A stretch of DNA of 64,000 nucleotides from Dehalococcoidia bacterium (GCA_040902535.1 JBBDXD010000018.1:186001-250000), one strand, 5' to 3'. Shown: positions 1 through 9,056, counted from the stretch's first letter. Notes: generated from the letters alone by a model not told the origin. Program-made: numbers and translations.

Positions 1-98
1 AACGTCTCGACGTCGTTGCCGACGGGCGTGATGGCGCCGACGCCCGTGATGACGACGCGCCGCATCTGCCTGCTGGTATCGGTCACGGGGTCTCCCAT
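1..98 (-). CDS. fabF: Beta-ketoacyl-ACP synthase II, N-terminal fragment
   Basis: The minus strand from position 98 runs open to the window edge. It contains the sequence MRRVVITGVGAITPVGNDV, the conserved opening of FabF/KAS II condensing enzymes, which elongate acyl-ACP with malonyl-ACP in fatty-acid synthesis. Two starts are possible: ATG at 98, giving an 11-residue leader, or ATG at 65 directly before MRRVVITG; most FabF proteins begin close to the latter. The catalytic Cys-His-His residues lie outside the window, so only family membership can be judged. The gene is divergent from the sigma factor at 258. Confidence 0.85.
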   Translation of the reverse strand, partial: MGDPVTDTSRQMRRVVITGVGAITPVGNDVET

Positions 99-257
99 TG
101 CGGTAGCTATGTCGATTGTGCCTACACAGTACCGCGAACCGGCCGTCGAGCGCCGGACGAAGGCAACCTGGGCAGTGGGAGGCGGTGCTTCGGCAAACGA
201 GGAGCGCCTGCCACGACCAGGCGACGGTGGGGCAGACCGCGCGTAAACTGCAGCGGA

Positions 258-887
258 GTGCGATGCCTGCAAGGAACCTTGCCGCACAGGGAGCGTGATC
301 TGGAACGGCAGCGCGAGCGAAACACTACTGAAGAACGGGACGATGCCGCCCTCTTGCGTTGCGTCCAATCGGGCGACGACGGTGCGCTGGCGGCCCTGTA
401 CGACCGCTACGGAGGCATCGCGTACGGGCTGGCGTACCGGATCGCCGGTGACGCGGGTATGGCGGAAGACGCCGTGCAAGAAGCGTTCGTCTCGATGTGG
501 AGGCAGGCGCCCCGGTTCGATCCGGAGCGCGGGCAAGTACGTTCCTGGCTGCTTACGATCGTCCATCACAAGGCGATCGACCTCGTGCGGCGACGCAGTA
601 ACCGTCCGGAGCGCCAGATGCCCGAAGGCGCCGAAGAGTTCATGATCGGCACAGAGGGACAGCCAGAAGCGCTGGCGGAGTGGGCATTGGAGGCAGAAGC
701 AGTGCGTGAGGCGGTGCGTCAGATCCCGGAGGACCAGCGCCTGACCGTCGAAGCGGCGTACTTTCGCGGGCTGACGCACGTCGAGATCGCGGAGGAGATG
801 GGCGTCCCGCTGGGCACGGTGAAGAGCAGGCTGCGCATCGCGATGGAGAAGATGCGCGACCACCTGCGACCGAGGGTGTTGGATTGA
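258..887 (+). CDS. ECF-type RNA polymerase sigma factor (SigK-like)
   Basis: This is a 209-residue sigma-70 family extracytoplasmic-function factor. Region 2 covers about residues 40-105: LYDRYGGIAYGLAYRI, then AEDAVQEAFVSMW and the promoter-melting stretch RSWLLTIVHHKAIDLVRRR. Region 4 covers about residues 140-205, with the helix-turn-helix THVEIAEEMGVPLGTVKSR. The start is uncertain: the frame opens with GTG at 258 and the first 25 residues are charged and unlike the family, so a later start is possible. The stop overlaps the next start (TTGA), so it is translationally coupled to a membrane anti-sigma factor at 884. The pair should answer an envelope or redox signal; the regulon cannot be seen here. 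Confidence 0.9.
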   Translation: MRCLQGTLPHRERDLERQRERNTTEERDDAALLRCVQSGDDGALAALYDRYGGIAYGLAYRIAGDAGMAEDAVQEAFVSMWRQAPRFDPERGQVRSWLLTIVHHKAIDLVRRRSNRPERQMPEGAEEFMIGTEGQPEALAEWALEAEAVREAVRQIPEDQRLTVEAAYFRGLTHVEIAEEMGVPLGTVKSRLRIAMEKMRDHLRPRVLD

Positions 888-1639
888 ACTGCCAGCAGGC
901 CGACGAGCTGATCGGCGCGTACGCGCTGGACGCGCTTCCCGATGCGGAGGCGGCGGAGTTGCGCGCGCACATCGCGACGTGTGCGAATCACGCGGCGCAA
1001 GCCGTCGAGATGCGGGCGCTCGCGGCGCGCATGCCGGCGCTCGTCGAACCGATGCAGCCGCCTGAGGGCTTGCGTGCGCGCATCCTCGAGGCGGTGCGCG
1101 AAGCACCGCAAGCACAAACGAGGAACGCAGCGGCGCCGCGGTCGATCGTGCGCGGACCGCGTCGTGCCGTGCGCGCGGCACGGGATACGTCGCGCGGCTG
1201 GCGCTATGCCTGGGGCGCGGTGGCTGCGGTGCTGGTGGCGGCGATCGGAGGGCTGCTCGCCTGGAACGTCGTGCTGATGAACAGGTTGGACGACGACGGC
1301 GTTAGCGAGTTCGCCTCGGCGATCACGACGTGGGCGCCGTTGCAGTCGGCCAACGGCGAGAACTCCGGCATGGTCGTCTACTTCGGCGAGACGGACGAAG
1401 CCGTTGTGATAGCGCACGGCATCAGCCCGCTCGACGCGTCGCGGCAGGCGTATCAACTGTGGTCCATGCGCGATGGGCAAGCGGTGAGCCTGGGGCTGAT
1501 GAACATCGACGAGTCCGGCCGCGCATCGATGGCGATCCCGTACGACGCACTGGCTGCCGATGCGCTCGCGATCACGATCGAGCCACGCGACGGCAGCGCG
1601 CAACCGACGAGCGACCCGGTGTTTATCGCGGAACTCTAG
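884..1639 (+). CDS. RskA-type membrane anti-sigma factor
   Basis: This is a 251-residue protein starting at a TTG that overlaps the sigma-factor stop. The N-terminal 70 residues form the cytoplasmic sigma-binding domain (DELIGAYALDALPDAEA). A single transmembrane helix lies near residues 107-132 (WRYAWGAVAAVLVAAIGG). The outer part has the RskA C-terminal signature, including AYQLWSMRDGQAVSLG and ITIEPRDGSAQPTS. The family's zinc motif is normally HxxxCxxC; here it reads HIATCANH, with His replacing the last Cys, so metal or redox behaviour may differ. By family analogy it holds the ECF factor at the membrane until proteolysis. About 290 bp follow with no convincing gene. Confidence 0.88.
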   Translation: MNCQQADELIGAYALDALPDAEAAELRAHIATCANHAAQAVEMRALAARMPALVEPMQPPEGLRARILEAVREAPQAQTRNAAAPRSIVRGPRRAVRAARDTSRGWRYAWGAVAAVLVAAIGGLLAWNVVLMNRLDDDGVSEFASAITTWAPLQSANGENSGMVVYFGETDEAVVIAHGISPLDASRQAYQLWSMRDGQAVSLGLMNIDESGRASMAIPYDALAADALAITIEPRDGSAQPTSDPVFIAEL

Positions 1640-1931
1640 CCGTCGATCCTTGATGTCCGCTGCCGTGCTCCGACGCCACAGCTCCTTGATGTTGGTGGTT
1701 TTGATCGTCGCACTCGTCCGGCGTTGCCATTTCCTTCCTGTTTCGCACTCCGCTTGAACGTGAACGTAGGGTGATCACGTACGCAGATCCTCCCGCCTCA
1801 ATGCTCCTGCGTACCGCCAGCGCCTGAGGGTTTCGTTCGATTACCGAGCCCGCGCCACGAAGTCATGATCAGCACGTTGCCGCTCCGGTCTGCGAGGCCG
1901 TTCGTTGGGACCGTGTTGTTAGGAGAAGCGG

Positions 1932-2945
1932 GTGCCGGGCGCAAACAACATCACCTCGATCTGGAAGCTTGCGATCCTCATGTCGATCTCGGCGATGTGC
2001 GCGGTGGGCGCGGTCGCCGCGACGTTCGCGTTGGTCTTTGGCGGATCTGACGACTGCTGCGAAGCGATCGTCGTTCCCGCGGGTACGGATGCGACCGTCG
2101 TGCTGGCGCGTCCGCTCGGCGGCACGTACCAGGAACAAGAACCGCCGACGCTCATCGAGACGATCTGGGCGACGAGTTCATCGATCATGGTGCGGCCCGA
2201 AGTGCCGACGATGCGTGACATCCTGCTCGCGGCCGACGCGCTGGTGCAGGCAGGCGTCATCGAGGCGCCCGAGCCTTCCATGCGTGAGATCCTGCTGGCG
2301 GCGGACGCGCTGCAGCGCGCCGGCGCACTGCCACCGCCGGAGCCGGCGCTGGGCGAAGTGCTGCAAGCCGTATCGATGCTGATCGACGCGGGGCAGTTGG
2401 AACCGGCGGCGCCACCCGCGGCGCCGATCGAGCAGCCCGCCGTGCGCGCTGCGGAGCCGCCTCCCCCGCCACCGCCTCCACCTCCGGCGCCGACATCGAC
2501 GCCTGTCCCGCCACCACCGCCGCCCCCGAGCGACGGCGGCTGGTTCGACGCCGCGTTCGATGCACGCGTCATGGAGCTGGTGAACGTCGAGCGCACGTCA
2601 CGTGGCCTGCAGCCGGTGTCATATGAGCCGCGGCTGACGCAGGCGGCACAGAGTTACGCGCACGTGATGACGCTGCAAGACTGGTTCTCGCACGTCGGCC
2701 CTGACGGCTCGACGATCGTCGACCGGGTGACCGCGGCCGGCTTCCCGTTCGAGTCGCAACTCGGCGAAGTGCTCGCCTGGGGCGCGGACTGGTCGCCGGA
2801 GGGCATCGTGCAGGCCTGGATGGACAGCCCGGGGCATCGCGATCAACTGCTGGAGCCGATGTACTGGCGCGCGGGCGTCGGCTGCTACTTCCGCGTCGAA
2901 GAACCGCACACGGGCGTGCGCTGCGTGATGGACTTTTCGGGTTAG
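1932..2945 (+). CDS. Membrane-anchored CAP/SCP-domain protein
   Basis: This is a 337-residue exported protein. It starts at GTG 1932, with AGGAGA five bases upstream. Residues 11-36 form a signal-anchor helix. Residues 91-160 hold three degenerate copies of a 23-residue unit (first copy TMRDILLAADALVQAGVIE), followed by a proline-rich linker at 175-199. The CAP domain (cysteine-rich secretory protein/PR-1 superfamily, COG2340-like) spans about 206-337. It carries LVNVERTSRGLQPV, the conserved WFSHVGPDG and AWMDSPGHRDQLL. Bacterial CAP proteins are extracytoplasmic and their biochemical roles are mostly unknown, so no function is asserted. Confidence 0.88.
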   Translation: MPGANNITSIWKLAILMSISAMCAVGAVAATFALVFGGSDDCCEAIVVPAGTDATVVLARPLGGTYQEQEPPTLIETIWATSSSIMVRPEVPTMRDILLAADALVQAGVIEAPEPSMREILLAADALQRAGALPPPEPALGEVLQAVSMLIDAGQLEPAAPPAAPIEQPAVRAAEPPPPPPPPPPAPTSTPVPPPPPPPSDGGWFDAAFDARVMELVNVERTSRGLQPVSYEPRLTQAAQSYAHVMTLQDWFSHVGPDGSTIVDRVTAAGFPFESQLGEVLAWGADWSPEGIVQAWMDSPGHRDQLLEPMYWRAGVGCYFRVEEPHTGVRCVMDFSG

Positions 2946-3114
2946 CTGCTGCGACGTAGCGAGCGCGGCATCGCGTGGCTTCGCACGTGTTATGTCCCTT
3001 CCGGCTGCCCCTATCACGTCCGAAAGCGTCTACGACGATACGGCATTCGCGTCGAATCGCGTCTTAGCGGCGTTTGAGCAAACCGGTCGAACTGGAAGCG
3101 GGACGCGCGGTTGC

Positions 3115-3143
3115 TTGCCGCCCCGTAGCCTCGCTGCTATAAC
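3115..3143 (+). promoter_or_regulatory. Sigma-70-like promoter for the small membrane protein
   Basis: A TTGCCG hexamer at 3115-3120 is followed after 17 bp by TATAAC at 3138-3143. It lies 30 bp before the start at 3174, which has its own GGAGGG ribosome site. The spacing and match are good for a housekeeping promoter. Confidence 0.6.
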
Positions 3144-3173
3144 CTCAGCCGAACCCGCAGTTCGGAGGGATCC

Positions 3174-3383
3174 ATGGGAGCTGAGCGCTCGCACACCTAC
3201 GGCATGGTCATCTGCGCCATGAGCGCGTTCCTGGCGTTGATCTTCGGTATCGGCGTGATGAGGAAGTCGTATTACGCGCTTGCGCTGCCGGTCGCGGGCG
3301 GATTCTTCGGCGCGCTGTACATCGCCTTCTGGATCGGCCGCGCGCTGATCACGACGCCGATCGAGCCGCCATCCGACGACTAG
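3174..3383 (+). CDS. Small two-helix membrane protein, unknown function
   Basis: This 69-residue protein has two hydrophobic helices, about residues 9-26 (YGMVICAMSAFLALIFGI) and 34-58, and an acidic tail. GGAGGG lies five bases before the ATG and a well-formed promoter lies upstream, which argues that this short gene is real. It is followed by a strong hairpin shared with the convergent sugar dehydrogenase. No family was recognised. Confidence 0.65.
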   Translation: MGAERSHTYGMVICAMSAFLALIFGIGVMRKSYYALALPVAGGFFGALYIAFWIGRALITTPIEPPSDD

Positions 3384-3405
3384 CACCGGTTGTGCAGGAA
3401 ACGAA

Positions 3406-3433
3406 GGAAGGACGCTCTGTCGAGCGTCCTTCC
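3406..3433. terminator. Bidirectional terminator between convergent genes
   Basis: A perfect 12-bp stem (GGAAGGACGCTC at 3406-3417 pairing with 3422-3433) has a 4-nt loop. CT-rich sequence follows on the plus strand. It sits between the plus gene ending at 3383 and the minus gene ending at 3480. Confidence 0.8.
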
Positions 3434-3479
3434 TCTTCTCCGCCTCCAGCACGGCACCAGAAGATGCCGAGTCGCTCCG

Positions 3480-4997
3480 CTACTGCGCGGCGGTGATGTG
3501 GTACAGCGTGTTGCCGGCCAGCGACGAGATCCAGAGCGAGCCGTCGGGGCTGGTCTCGATGTCAGTCGCGACCATGATCCCGCGGGCGAAGATGTACGCG
3601 TCGGACAGCTCGCCGATAGGGTCGCCCTCGGCGTTGTCGTTCACACGGTCATCGAGTCCGCCCTCAAGCACCAGGTCCGTGCGGTCGTCCGTCAGGCGGA
3701 AGCGATAGATGGTGCCGGTGTTGACATCGCCGACGAGCATGTTGCCGTCGTAGTCAGCGCCAAGCGCGGTGCCCTCGACGAACTCGACATCGGTCGGCGC
3801 AACCGCATAGCGCCAGGAGAACAGTGGTTCCTTGTACTGCGCGCCGGGGAGCATGACGAGGCGAGCCTGTGCCTCCTCGGCTGTCTCCGCGAGCTTGCTC
3901 GGCGGGAACGACGGGTTGTCGAGGAGGCGTTCGGTGTCGAGCTCGATGCTCTTGTAGTCGTCGAATCGGTCGTTCGGTCCGCGGAGCTGGATCCAGCCCG
4001 AGTTGTCGCCGGCGTCGTACATGCCGATCTCGTCGTACGAAGCCTGGCCGTTCGATTGCAGCCAGAACGCGCCGGACTGCGGATCGAAGTCGAAGCCGAA
4101 GCTGTTGCGCACGCCGTACATGAAGATCTGCGATGCCAGATCTCCTTCGGCGACGAAGGGATTGTCATCGGGCACGCTGCCGTCGTCGTTGAGGCGCAGG
4201 ACGACGCCGAGCAGGCCTGACTCGTCGATGTCCGGACCCTCTTCGATGTTGGCGAGGTCGCCGCGGAAGTTCTGGTCGCCCATCACGACGTAGAGCTTGC
4301 CATCGGGGCCGAACTTGATGACGCCGGCGTTGTGGTTTCCACGCACCGTGTTCGTGGTGACAGTCGTGGTAAGCGCGGGCAGTTCGACGATATTCTGGTC
4401 GAACGTGAGTTGCTGACCGTCCCAGACGAAGCGGTCGACGCGGTTGCCGTAGCCGGCGACGAGGCGCGGGTCGTCGGTGGCCTCGCCGAACAGTCCTTCA
4501 GGGACGGCGCCCTGGCCGCTCCACGTCCAATACACGTAGACGTAGTTGTTCTGCTCGAAGTCAGGGTGCCTCGTGATGCCGAGGACGCCGCGTTCATCGT
4601 GGTAATTGGCGGCAAGTTCCGCGACCGGGCCGACGACCTGGCCATCAGTCACGCGCACGATGTTGCCGGTCTTCTCGCAGACAAGGATGTCGTTGGGCGC
4701 GAGGAAGATCATCTGTGTAGGTTGGTTGATCCCGGTGACTTCTTCGAGTCGCAGGTTTGCGTCGGTGAGGCCGGCCGCGGGTGGCTCGGTGGGCTCGGCC
4801 TCGGCGGTGGGCGTGCCTGTGTCTTCTCCACCGCCGGCCAGACCGCCGTCTGAAGTCGCGACTGCAGTTGTGCCGGCGGCGTCGTCTCCGTTGTCGTCAT
4901 CGTCGTCGCAGGCGCTGAGTGTGAGGGCCGCGACGAGCGCCAGCGATACGAATAGCGCCAGTTGCGGCCAGCGCGGCCATATGGATTCCTTCGCCAT
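3480..4997 (-). CDS. PQQ-dependent sugar dehydrogenase family lipoprotein (YliI/Gdh-B-like)
   Basis: This is a 505-residue exported protein. Its signal peptide ends in the lipobox LSAC near residue 30. An Asp-rich and then Thr/Pro/Glu-rich linker follows, and from about residue 80 a six-bladed beta-propeller of the soluble glucose/aldose sugar dehydrogenase family (COG2133). Family motifs include RGVLGITRHPDF, GNHNAGVIKFGPDGKLYVVM and YGVRNSFGFDFDP. AGGAG lies just before two adjacent ATGs; MAKESIWP at 4997 has the better spacing. Such proteins oxidise aldoses using PQQ at the cell surface; the substrate is unknown and no PQQ synthesis genes are present here. Confidence 0.88.
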   Translation of the reverse strand: MAKESIWPRWPQLALFVSLALVAALTLSACDDDDDNGDDAAGTTAVATSDGGLAGGGEDTGTPTAEAEPTEPPAAGLTDANLRLEEVTGINQPTQMIFLAPNDILVCEKTGNIVRVTDGQVVGPVAELAANYHDERGVLGITRHPDFEQNNYVYVYWTWSGQGAVPEGLFGEATDDPRLVAGYGNRVDRFVWDGQQLTFDQNIVELPALTTTVTTNTVRGNHNAGVIKFGPDGKLYVVMGDQNFRGDLANIEEGPDIDESGLLGVVLRLNDDGSVPDDNPFVAEGDLASQIFMYGVRNSFGFDFDPQSGAFWLQSNGQASYDEIGMYDAGDNSGWIQLRGPNDRFDDYKSIELDTERLLDNPSFPPSKLAETAEEAQARLVMLPGAQYKEPLFSWRYAVAPTDVEFVEGTALGADYDGNMLVGDVNTGTIYRFRLTDDRTDLVLEGGLDDRVNDNAEGDPIGELSDAYIFARGIMVATDIETSPDGSLWISSLAGNTLYHITAAQ

Positions 4998-5047
4998 CAT
5001 CCGCTCCTTTCCTTGCGCTGAGATTGTGCGCAATCGCGCCGGCATAA

Positions 5048-5073
5048 GCCGTGAAGGGGCGCCGCTTCACGGC
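5048..5073. repeat. Perfect inverted repeat (9-bp arms, 8-nt loop)
   Basis: GCCGTGAAG at 5048-5056 pairs with CTTCACGGC at 5065-5073. It lies between the glycosyltransferase stop (5204) and the start of the sugar dehydrogenase (4997), both on the minus strand. It could be a terminator for the former or an operator for the latter. No clean T-tract follows on either strand. Confidence 0.5.
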
Positions 5074-5203
5074 GACAAAACGCTATAGGTGTGGCCCCAT
5101 GACGTGACGCGCATGTAAAAACGCGTCACCGATCATGATGCTTGCGCCGTTTGCGACGCGCGCGGCGAACTGTCGTCCAATCGCGAGCGACCAGCGGGTC
5201 AGG

Positions 5204-6448
5204 TCAGCGCCGCTGGCGAAGCACGTCCTCGTACAGGTCTGCGGTACGCAATGCGCAGGCGCGCCACGAGAACTGCTCGCTGATGCGCCGGACGCCCGCC
5301 GCGCCCATTTCCGCACGCCGGACAGGGTCGCGGAGCAGCGCGGTCATCGCGTCGGCGAGGGCTGGCGCATCGCCCGGCGGCACGAGCACCCCCGTCTCGT
5401 CGTGGACGACGGTCTCCGGGAACGCGCCGGCCGTCGTGGCGATGACTGGCGTGCCGCAGGCCATCGCTTCGGCCGCCGGCAGGCCGAAGCCCTCGTACAG
5501 CGACGGCGAGACGACGATCTGCGCCTCGTTGTACAGCCGCACGAGATCGTCGACCGACTGCCTGCCGAGAAACGTCACCCGGTGCTCGAGGCCCAGCCTG
5601 CGGAGCATCGGCGGCACCATCTGCGCGTTCGTCCGGTCCTTGAACGTGAGGTGGAAGTCGACGCCGCGATCGTCGAGGATCTTCGCTGCTTCGATGAGAT
5701 AGCGCGCGCCCTTGTTCTGGTCGTCGGAGTTGCCGACGAAGAGGATCTCGTTCGGGCGCTTCGCGATCTCGAGCGGCCGGAAGATACGCGTGTCCACGCC
5801 ATCGTGGATCGTGGTGATCCGGTCGCGGCGCAGGGAGAACGCACCGGCGACGGAGGCACGCGAGTTGTGCGATCCGGTGATGATGCGGTCCATGCGGCGC
5901 GCGACGAGTTCCTGCATGAAGAACGGATAGAACATCGCCTTGCGGATCTTCATGCGGGTGCCGCGCGCCTGCTGGATCTGGTTCATGCGGTCAATCGACA
6001 GCGGGTGGTGGATGTTCGCCACCACCGGCATGCCGGAGGCGTGGATCATCAGCGAGCCGTAGCCGAGGACCTGCACGTCGTGGACGATGTCGAAGCGATG
6101 CTCGCGCTGCAACTCGCGCCATTTCATGTACGCGCGCCAGCTAAACGCCGACATGACGGAGAACTGGCCGACGCGGCTCGTCGCGAGCTCATAGAAGTTG
6201 AGCGGGTGGAAGAAGCTGCGCGGCTCGCGGCCGTAGAACCACATCTCCTCCTTCTCGAGCAGGCGGTAGACGCTGTACGACGGCACCTTGTGGAGGGTGA
6301 CCGCGGGATCGGCATCGGGCCAGGGAGGGCCGACGGCGAGATGCACGTCATGGCCGAGGGCGGCTAACTCGCGCGTGACCTCCGTCGTGTAGACGCCCTG
6401 GCCGCCGGAGTACATGTTCCCCTGGTGGAGGAGGAAGAGGATTTTCAT
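5204..6448 (-). CDS. GT4-family (GT-B fold) glycosyltransferase
   Basis: This is a 414-residue retaining glycosyltransferase. The N-terminal acceptor domain begins MKILFLLHQGNMYSGGQGVY, with the usual Gly-rich loop. The C-terminal nucleotide-sugar domain holds NEILFVGNSDDQNKGARYLI, the paired-glutamate motif YEGFGLPAAEAMACGTPV (about residues 335-352) and ETGVLVPPGD. It has no transmembrane helix, so it probably acts at the inner membrane face on a lipid-linked or small-molecule acceptor. Its neighbours give no pathway clue and the sugar donor cannot be assigned. Confidence 0.9.
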   Translation of the reverse strand: MKILFLLHQGNMYSGGQGVYTTEVTRELAALGHDVHLAVGPPWPDADPAVTLHKVPSYSVYRLLEKEEMWFYGREPRSFFHPLNFYELATSRVGQFSVMSAFSWRAYMKWRELQREHRFDIVHDVQVLGYGSLMIHASGMPVVANIHHPLSIDRMNQIQQARGTRMKIRKAMFYPFFMQELVARRMDRIITGSHNSRASVAGAFSLRRDRITTIHDGVDTRIFRPLEIAKRPNEILFVGNSDDQNKGARYLIEAAKILDDRGVDFHLTFKDRTNAQMVPPMLRRLGLEHRVTFLGRQSVDDLVRLYNEAQIVVSPSLYEGFGLPAAEAMACGTPVIATTAGAFPETVVHDETGVLVPPGDAPALADAMTALLRDPVRRAEMGAAGVRRISEQFSWRACALRTADLYEDVLRQRR

Positions 6449-6508
6449 GCGGGAGACGGACGGTTAGCTGGCGAGAGGCGTTTCATCGAAGGAGTGTAGC
6501 GGGGACGG

Positions 6509-6536
6509 AGAACTTTGAACCTCGAACCAAGAACCT
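6509..6536. repeat. 7-bp-period array (GAACC family), four units
   Basis: Four consecutive 7-mers share the core GAAC (AGAACTT, TGAACCT, CGAACCA, AGAACCT). They lie between the glycosyltransferase start and the GNAT stop. Read on the minus strand, the array ends in AAGTTCTCCGTC, the same edge as the array at 49429-49456. It belongs to the heptad-repeat class described in the findings. Confidence 0.75.
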
Positions 6537-6541
6537 GGATG

Positions 6542-7393
6542 TCAGTACAGCACGCTGGGGGCGTAGGCGCCGCGCGGCTCTTCGTAGGGGCCGGCGGACA
6601 TGAGATTCATCACCTTGACGTTGCGATGGCCGGCGGCGAGCGCCTTGCGATACAGCTCGGCATTGCGAAGCGGCGCGAAACCCTGGGAATTCGCGGCGGA
6701 CGCGCCGATGGCCGTCATGAGCGCCACGAGGTCGTCATCGGACTCGGCGACGCCGTGCCCGAGCATAGATCCGATCAGGTAGCCCCTGATGCCGCCGCGA
6801 TCGAGCACGACGGCTGGGAAGCCGTTGCCTACGAACGCCGCGGTTTCGTTGCGGCGGCTGATCCCATAGACCTCGCGGCAGATCGCATCCATCGCGTCGA
6901 CGTCTTCGGTCGTCGCCGTGCGGATGTTTGGCGCGGGGGCGGCCTCGCCGGAGAGGGCCATGACCGCCGTTGGTTCGCGCACGTCGAAGCCGACCGACGC
7001 GTAGAGCGCGAGGGACTGCATGTTGAAGGCGTCCTGCTGCAGGCGGATCATCTCGAAGCCGGCTTCGCGAGCGTTGCGCATGACATCGAGCATGAGCTGT
7101 CGGCCGATGCCTTCGCCCTGCGCCGCGACATCGACGGTGATGGGGCCGACGCCGGCCACATCGTCGAACTGCGTGATGTGGTTCGAGCCCTTGACCGCGC
7201 CGCCGTCGATCGCCGCGACGCTGTAGATGTCCTCGATCTGGACGAACAGGCCGGCGACCTGCGTCGCGAATTCGGTGGAGGGGAAGTCAGGCGGGAATCC
7301 GTGCCTCGTGGCGATGTCGTAGAAGGCTTCGTAGAGGATGCGGCCCATCTCGGGGACGTGGTCAGAAGTTGCGGGGCGGAGCTCGATCGGCAT
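6542..7393 (-). CDS. Tandem-domain GNAT N-acetyltransferase
   Basis: This is a 283-residue protein with two GNAT folds. The first covers about residues 3-150 and has the acetyl-CoA loop AAQGEGIGRQLM near residue 90. The second begins near 155 (NIRTATTEDVDAMDAICREVYG) and lacks a clear Q/RxxGxG/A loop, so it may be structural. AAGGAGG sits six bases before the ATG. It is divergent from purF. Tandem GNATs acetylate amines of unknown identity, and the substrate cannot be predicted here. Confidence 0.82.
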   Translation of the reverse strand: MPIELRPATSDHVPEMGRILYEAFYDIATRHGFPPDFPSTEFATQVAGLFVQIEDIYSVAAIDGGAVKGSNHITQFDDVAGVGPITVDVAAQGEGIGRQLMLDVMRNAREAGFEMIRLQQDAFNMQSLALYASVGFDVREPTAVMALSGEAAPAPNIRTATTEDVDAMDAICREVYGISRRNETAAFVGNGFPAVVLDRGGIRGYLIGSMLGHGVAESDDDLVALMTAIGASAANSQGFAPLRNAELYRKALAAGHRNVKVMNLMSAGPYEEPRGAYAPSVLY

Positions 7394-7607
7394 CGGGGGC
7401 CTCCTTGCTCGCGGAGTGTACTACGGCCGCATCTTCACAGGCGTTGTGCGCCGCAATCGCTGATTTTCGGTTCACTCTCGCCATCGCGGCCGGTCGCCTG
7501 TTAAGATGCCTACCCAGAGGGGCCGAGGCGAGGGGTAGCGGCGCGAGCTTCCATTCCCCTGTCCACGACCCGTCTGAGGAGCACTGTCCTTTGGGCAGGA
7601 GGTATGC

Positions 7608-9056
7608 GTGCTCCCAACCTTGCGCGAGGCCTGCGGCGTCTTCGGTGTGTATGCACCGGGTGAAGATGTCGCAAGGATCACCTTCTTCGGCCTCTACGCC
7701 CTGCAGCATCGGGGCCAAGAGAGCGCAGGTATCGCCACATCCAACTCCCGCACCCTCTATCTCAAGACCGGCATGGGTCTGGTCTCGCAGGTCTTCGACG
7801 AAGACGACCTCAGCTATCTCCCCGGTACGTTTGCCATCGGCCACACGCGATACTCGACGACGGGCGCAAGCCGGCTCGATAACGCGCAGCCATTCCGCGT
7901 CAGCGGCCAGAACGGCGAACTGGCGCTGGGCCACAACGGCAACATCGTCAACGCGGCGGTCCTGCGCGACGAACTGAAGCGCGATGGCATCGCCTGCGCG
8001 ACTGGCAGCGACTCCGAAGTGATCGCGCAGATGCTCGCCAATGCTCCCGGGCTGGACTGGAAGGAGCGCTGGGGCCACGTCATGCGCAAGCTCAACGGCG
8101 CGTACTCGCTCGCCGTGATCACGCCCGACGCGCTGATGATGGCGCGCGACCCGATGGGTAACCGGCCGCTGTGTCTCGGGAAGCTGGACAGCGGCTGGGT
8201 CGCCGCGTCCGAGAGCTGTGCCTTCGACCACCTGGGCGCGACGTTCATCCGCGAGGTCGAGCCCGGCGAGGTGATCTACATCGACGCGGAAGGGCTGCAA
8301 AGCTTCAAGCCGGTCGAAGACGTGCCGCAGCGCGAGGCGTTCTGCGTGTTCGAGTACATCTACTTCGCGCGGCCGGACAGCGTGCTCGATGGCAAGCTCC
8401 TGTACTCGGTACGGCTGAACCTGGGCCGCGAACTGGCGAAGGAGCACCCGGCGCCATCCGGTGATATCGTCATCGGCGTGCCGGACTCGGCGACCGCGGC
8501 GGCGATCGGCTATTCGCAGGCATCGGGGATCCCGTTCGTCGAAGGGTTGGTGAAGAACCGCTACGTCGGGCGTACGTTCATCAAGCCGGACCAGCGTCTG
8601 CGCGAAGTCGGCGTGCACCTGAAGTACAACCCGCTGCGAGAGATGCTTCACGACAAGCGCGTGGTGCTCGTCGATGACAGCATCGTCCGCGACACGACGT
8701 CGACGCGGGTGATCCAGATGCTGCGGAAGGCAGGCGCGCGCGAGGTACACATGCGGGTGACATCGCCGCCGATCACGCACCCATGCTTTTATGGCATCGA
8801 CATGGGCACGCGCTGGGAGCTGATCGCGGCGAAAAAGACGGTGGATGAGATCTGCGAGCACATCGGCGCGGACTCACTTGGCTATCTCAGCAAGGAAGGC
8901 CTGGAGACCGCCACGACGATGCCAAAGAGCAGGCTCTGTCTCGCGTGCTTCAGCGGCGAGTACCCGGGGCCGGTGCCGCTGCAGATGGAGAAGCTTGCGC
9001 TGGAACCCGCGCAGGGCGCCCTCGACCGGCACGAACTCGAATACTTGCCTCGATGA
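7608..9056 (+). CDS. purF: Amidophosphoribosyltransferase
   Basis: This 482-residue enzyme makes phosphoribosylamine from PRPP and glutamine, the first step of purine synthesis. It starts at GTG 7608 behind AGGAGG. The first eight residues are a propeptide, and cleavage exposes the N-terminal nucleophile Cys9 (ACGVFGVYAPGED). It is the Bacillus-type enzyme: the four [4Fe-4S] cysteines are visible in FCVFEYIYFARPD, HPCFYGIDMG and CLACFSGEYP. The PRPP loop is VVLVDDSIVRDTTS. Its stop overlaps the purM start as ATGA, so the two are coupled. The 214-bp divergent region upstream shows no clear promoter or PurR box. Confidence 0.97.
   Translation: MLPTLREACGVFGVYAPGEDVARITFFGLYALQHRGQESAGIATSNSRTLYLKTGMGLVSQVFDEDDLSYLPGTFAIGHTRYSTTGASRLDNAQPFRVSGQNGELALGHNGNIVNAAVLRDELKRDGIACATGSDSEVIAQMLANAPGLDWKERWGHVMRKLNGAYSLAVITPDALMMARDPMGNRPLCLGKLDSGWVAASESCAFDHLGATFIREVEPGEVIYIDAEGLQSFKPVEDVPQREAFCVFEYIYFARPDSVLDGKLLYSVRLNLGRELAKEHPAPSGDIVIGVPDSATAAAIGYSQASGIPFVEGLVKNRYVGRTFIKPDQRLREVGVHLKYNPLREMLHDKRVVLVDDSIVRDTTSTRVIQMLRKAGAREVHMRVTSPPITHPCFYGIDMGTRWELIAAKKTVDEICEHIGADSLGYLSKEGLETATTMPKSRLCLACFSGEYPGPVPLQMEKLALEPAQGALDRHELEYLPR

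Noticed and set aside
1640-1931. Possible small gene or RNA between the anti-sigma factor and the CAP protein
   Set aside because: No frame has a ribosome site with convincing composition, and no stable hairpin or promoter pair stood out.
7362-8861. Long open frame of ~500 codons on the strand opposite purF
   Set aside because: It mirrors purF codon structure, is Arg/His/Asp-rich with no domain motif, and has no ribosome site. It is a high-GC antisense shadow.
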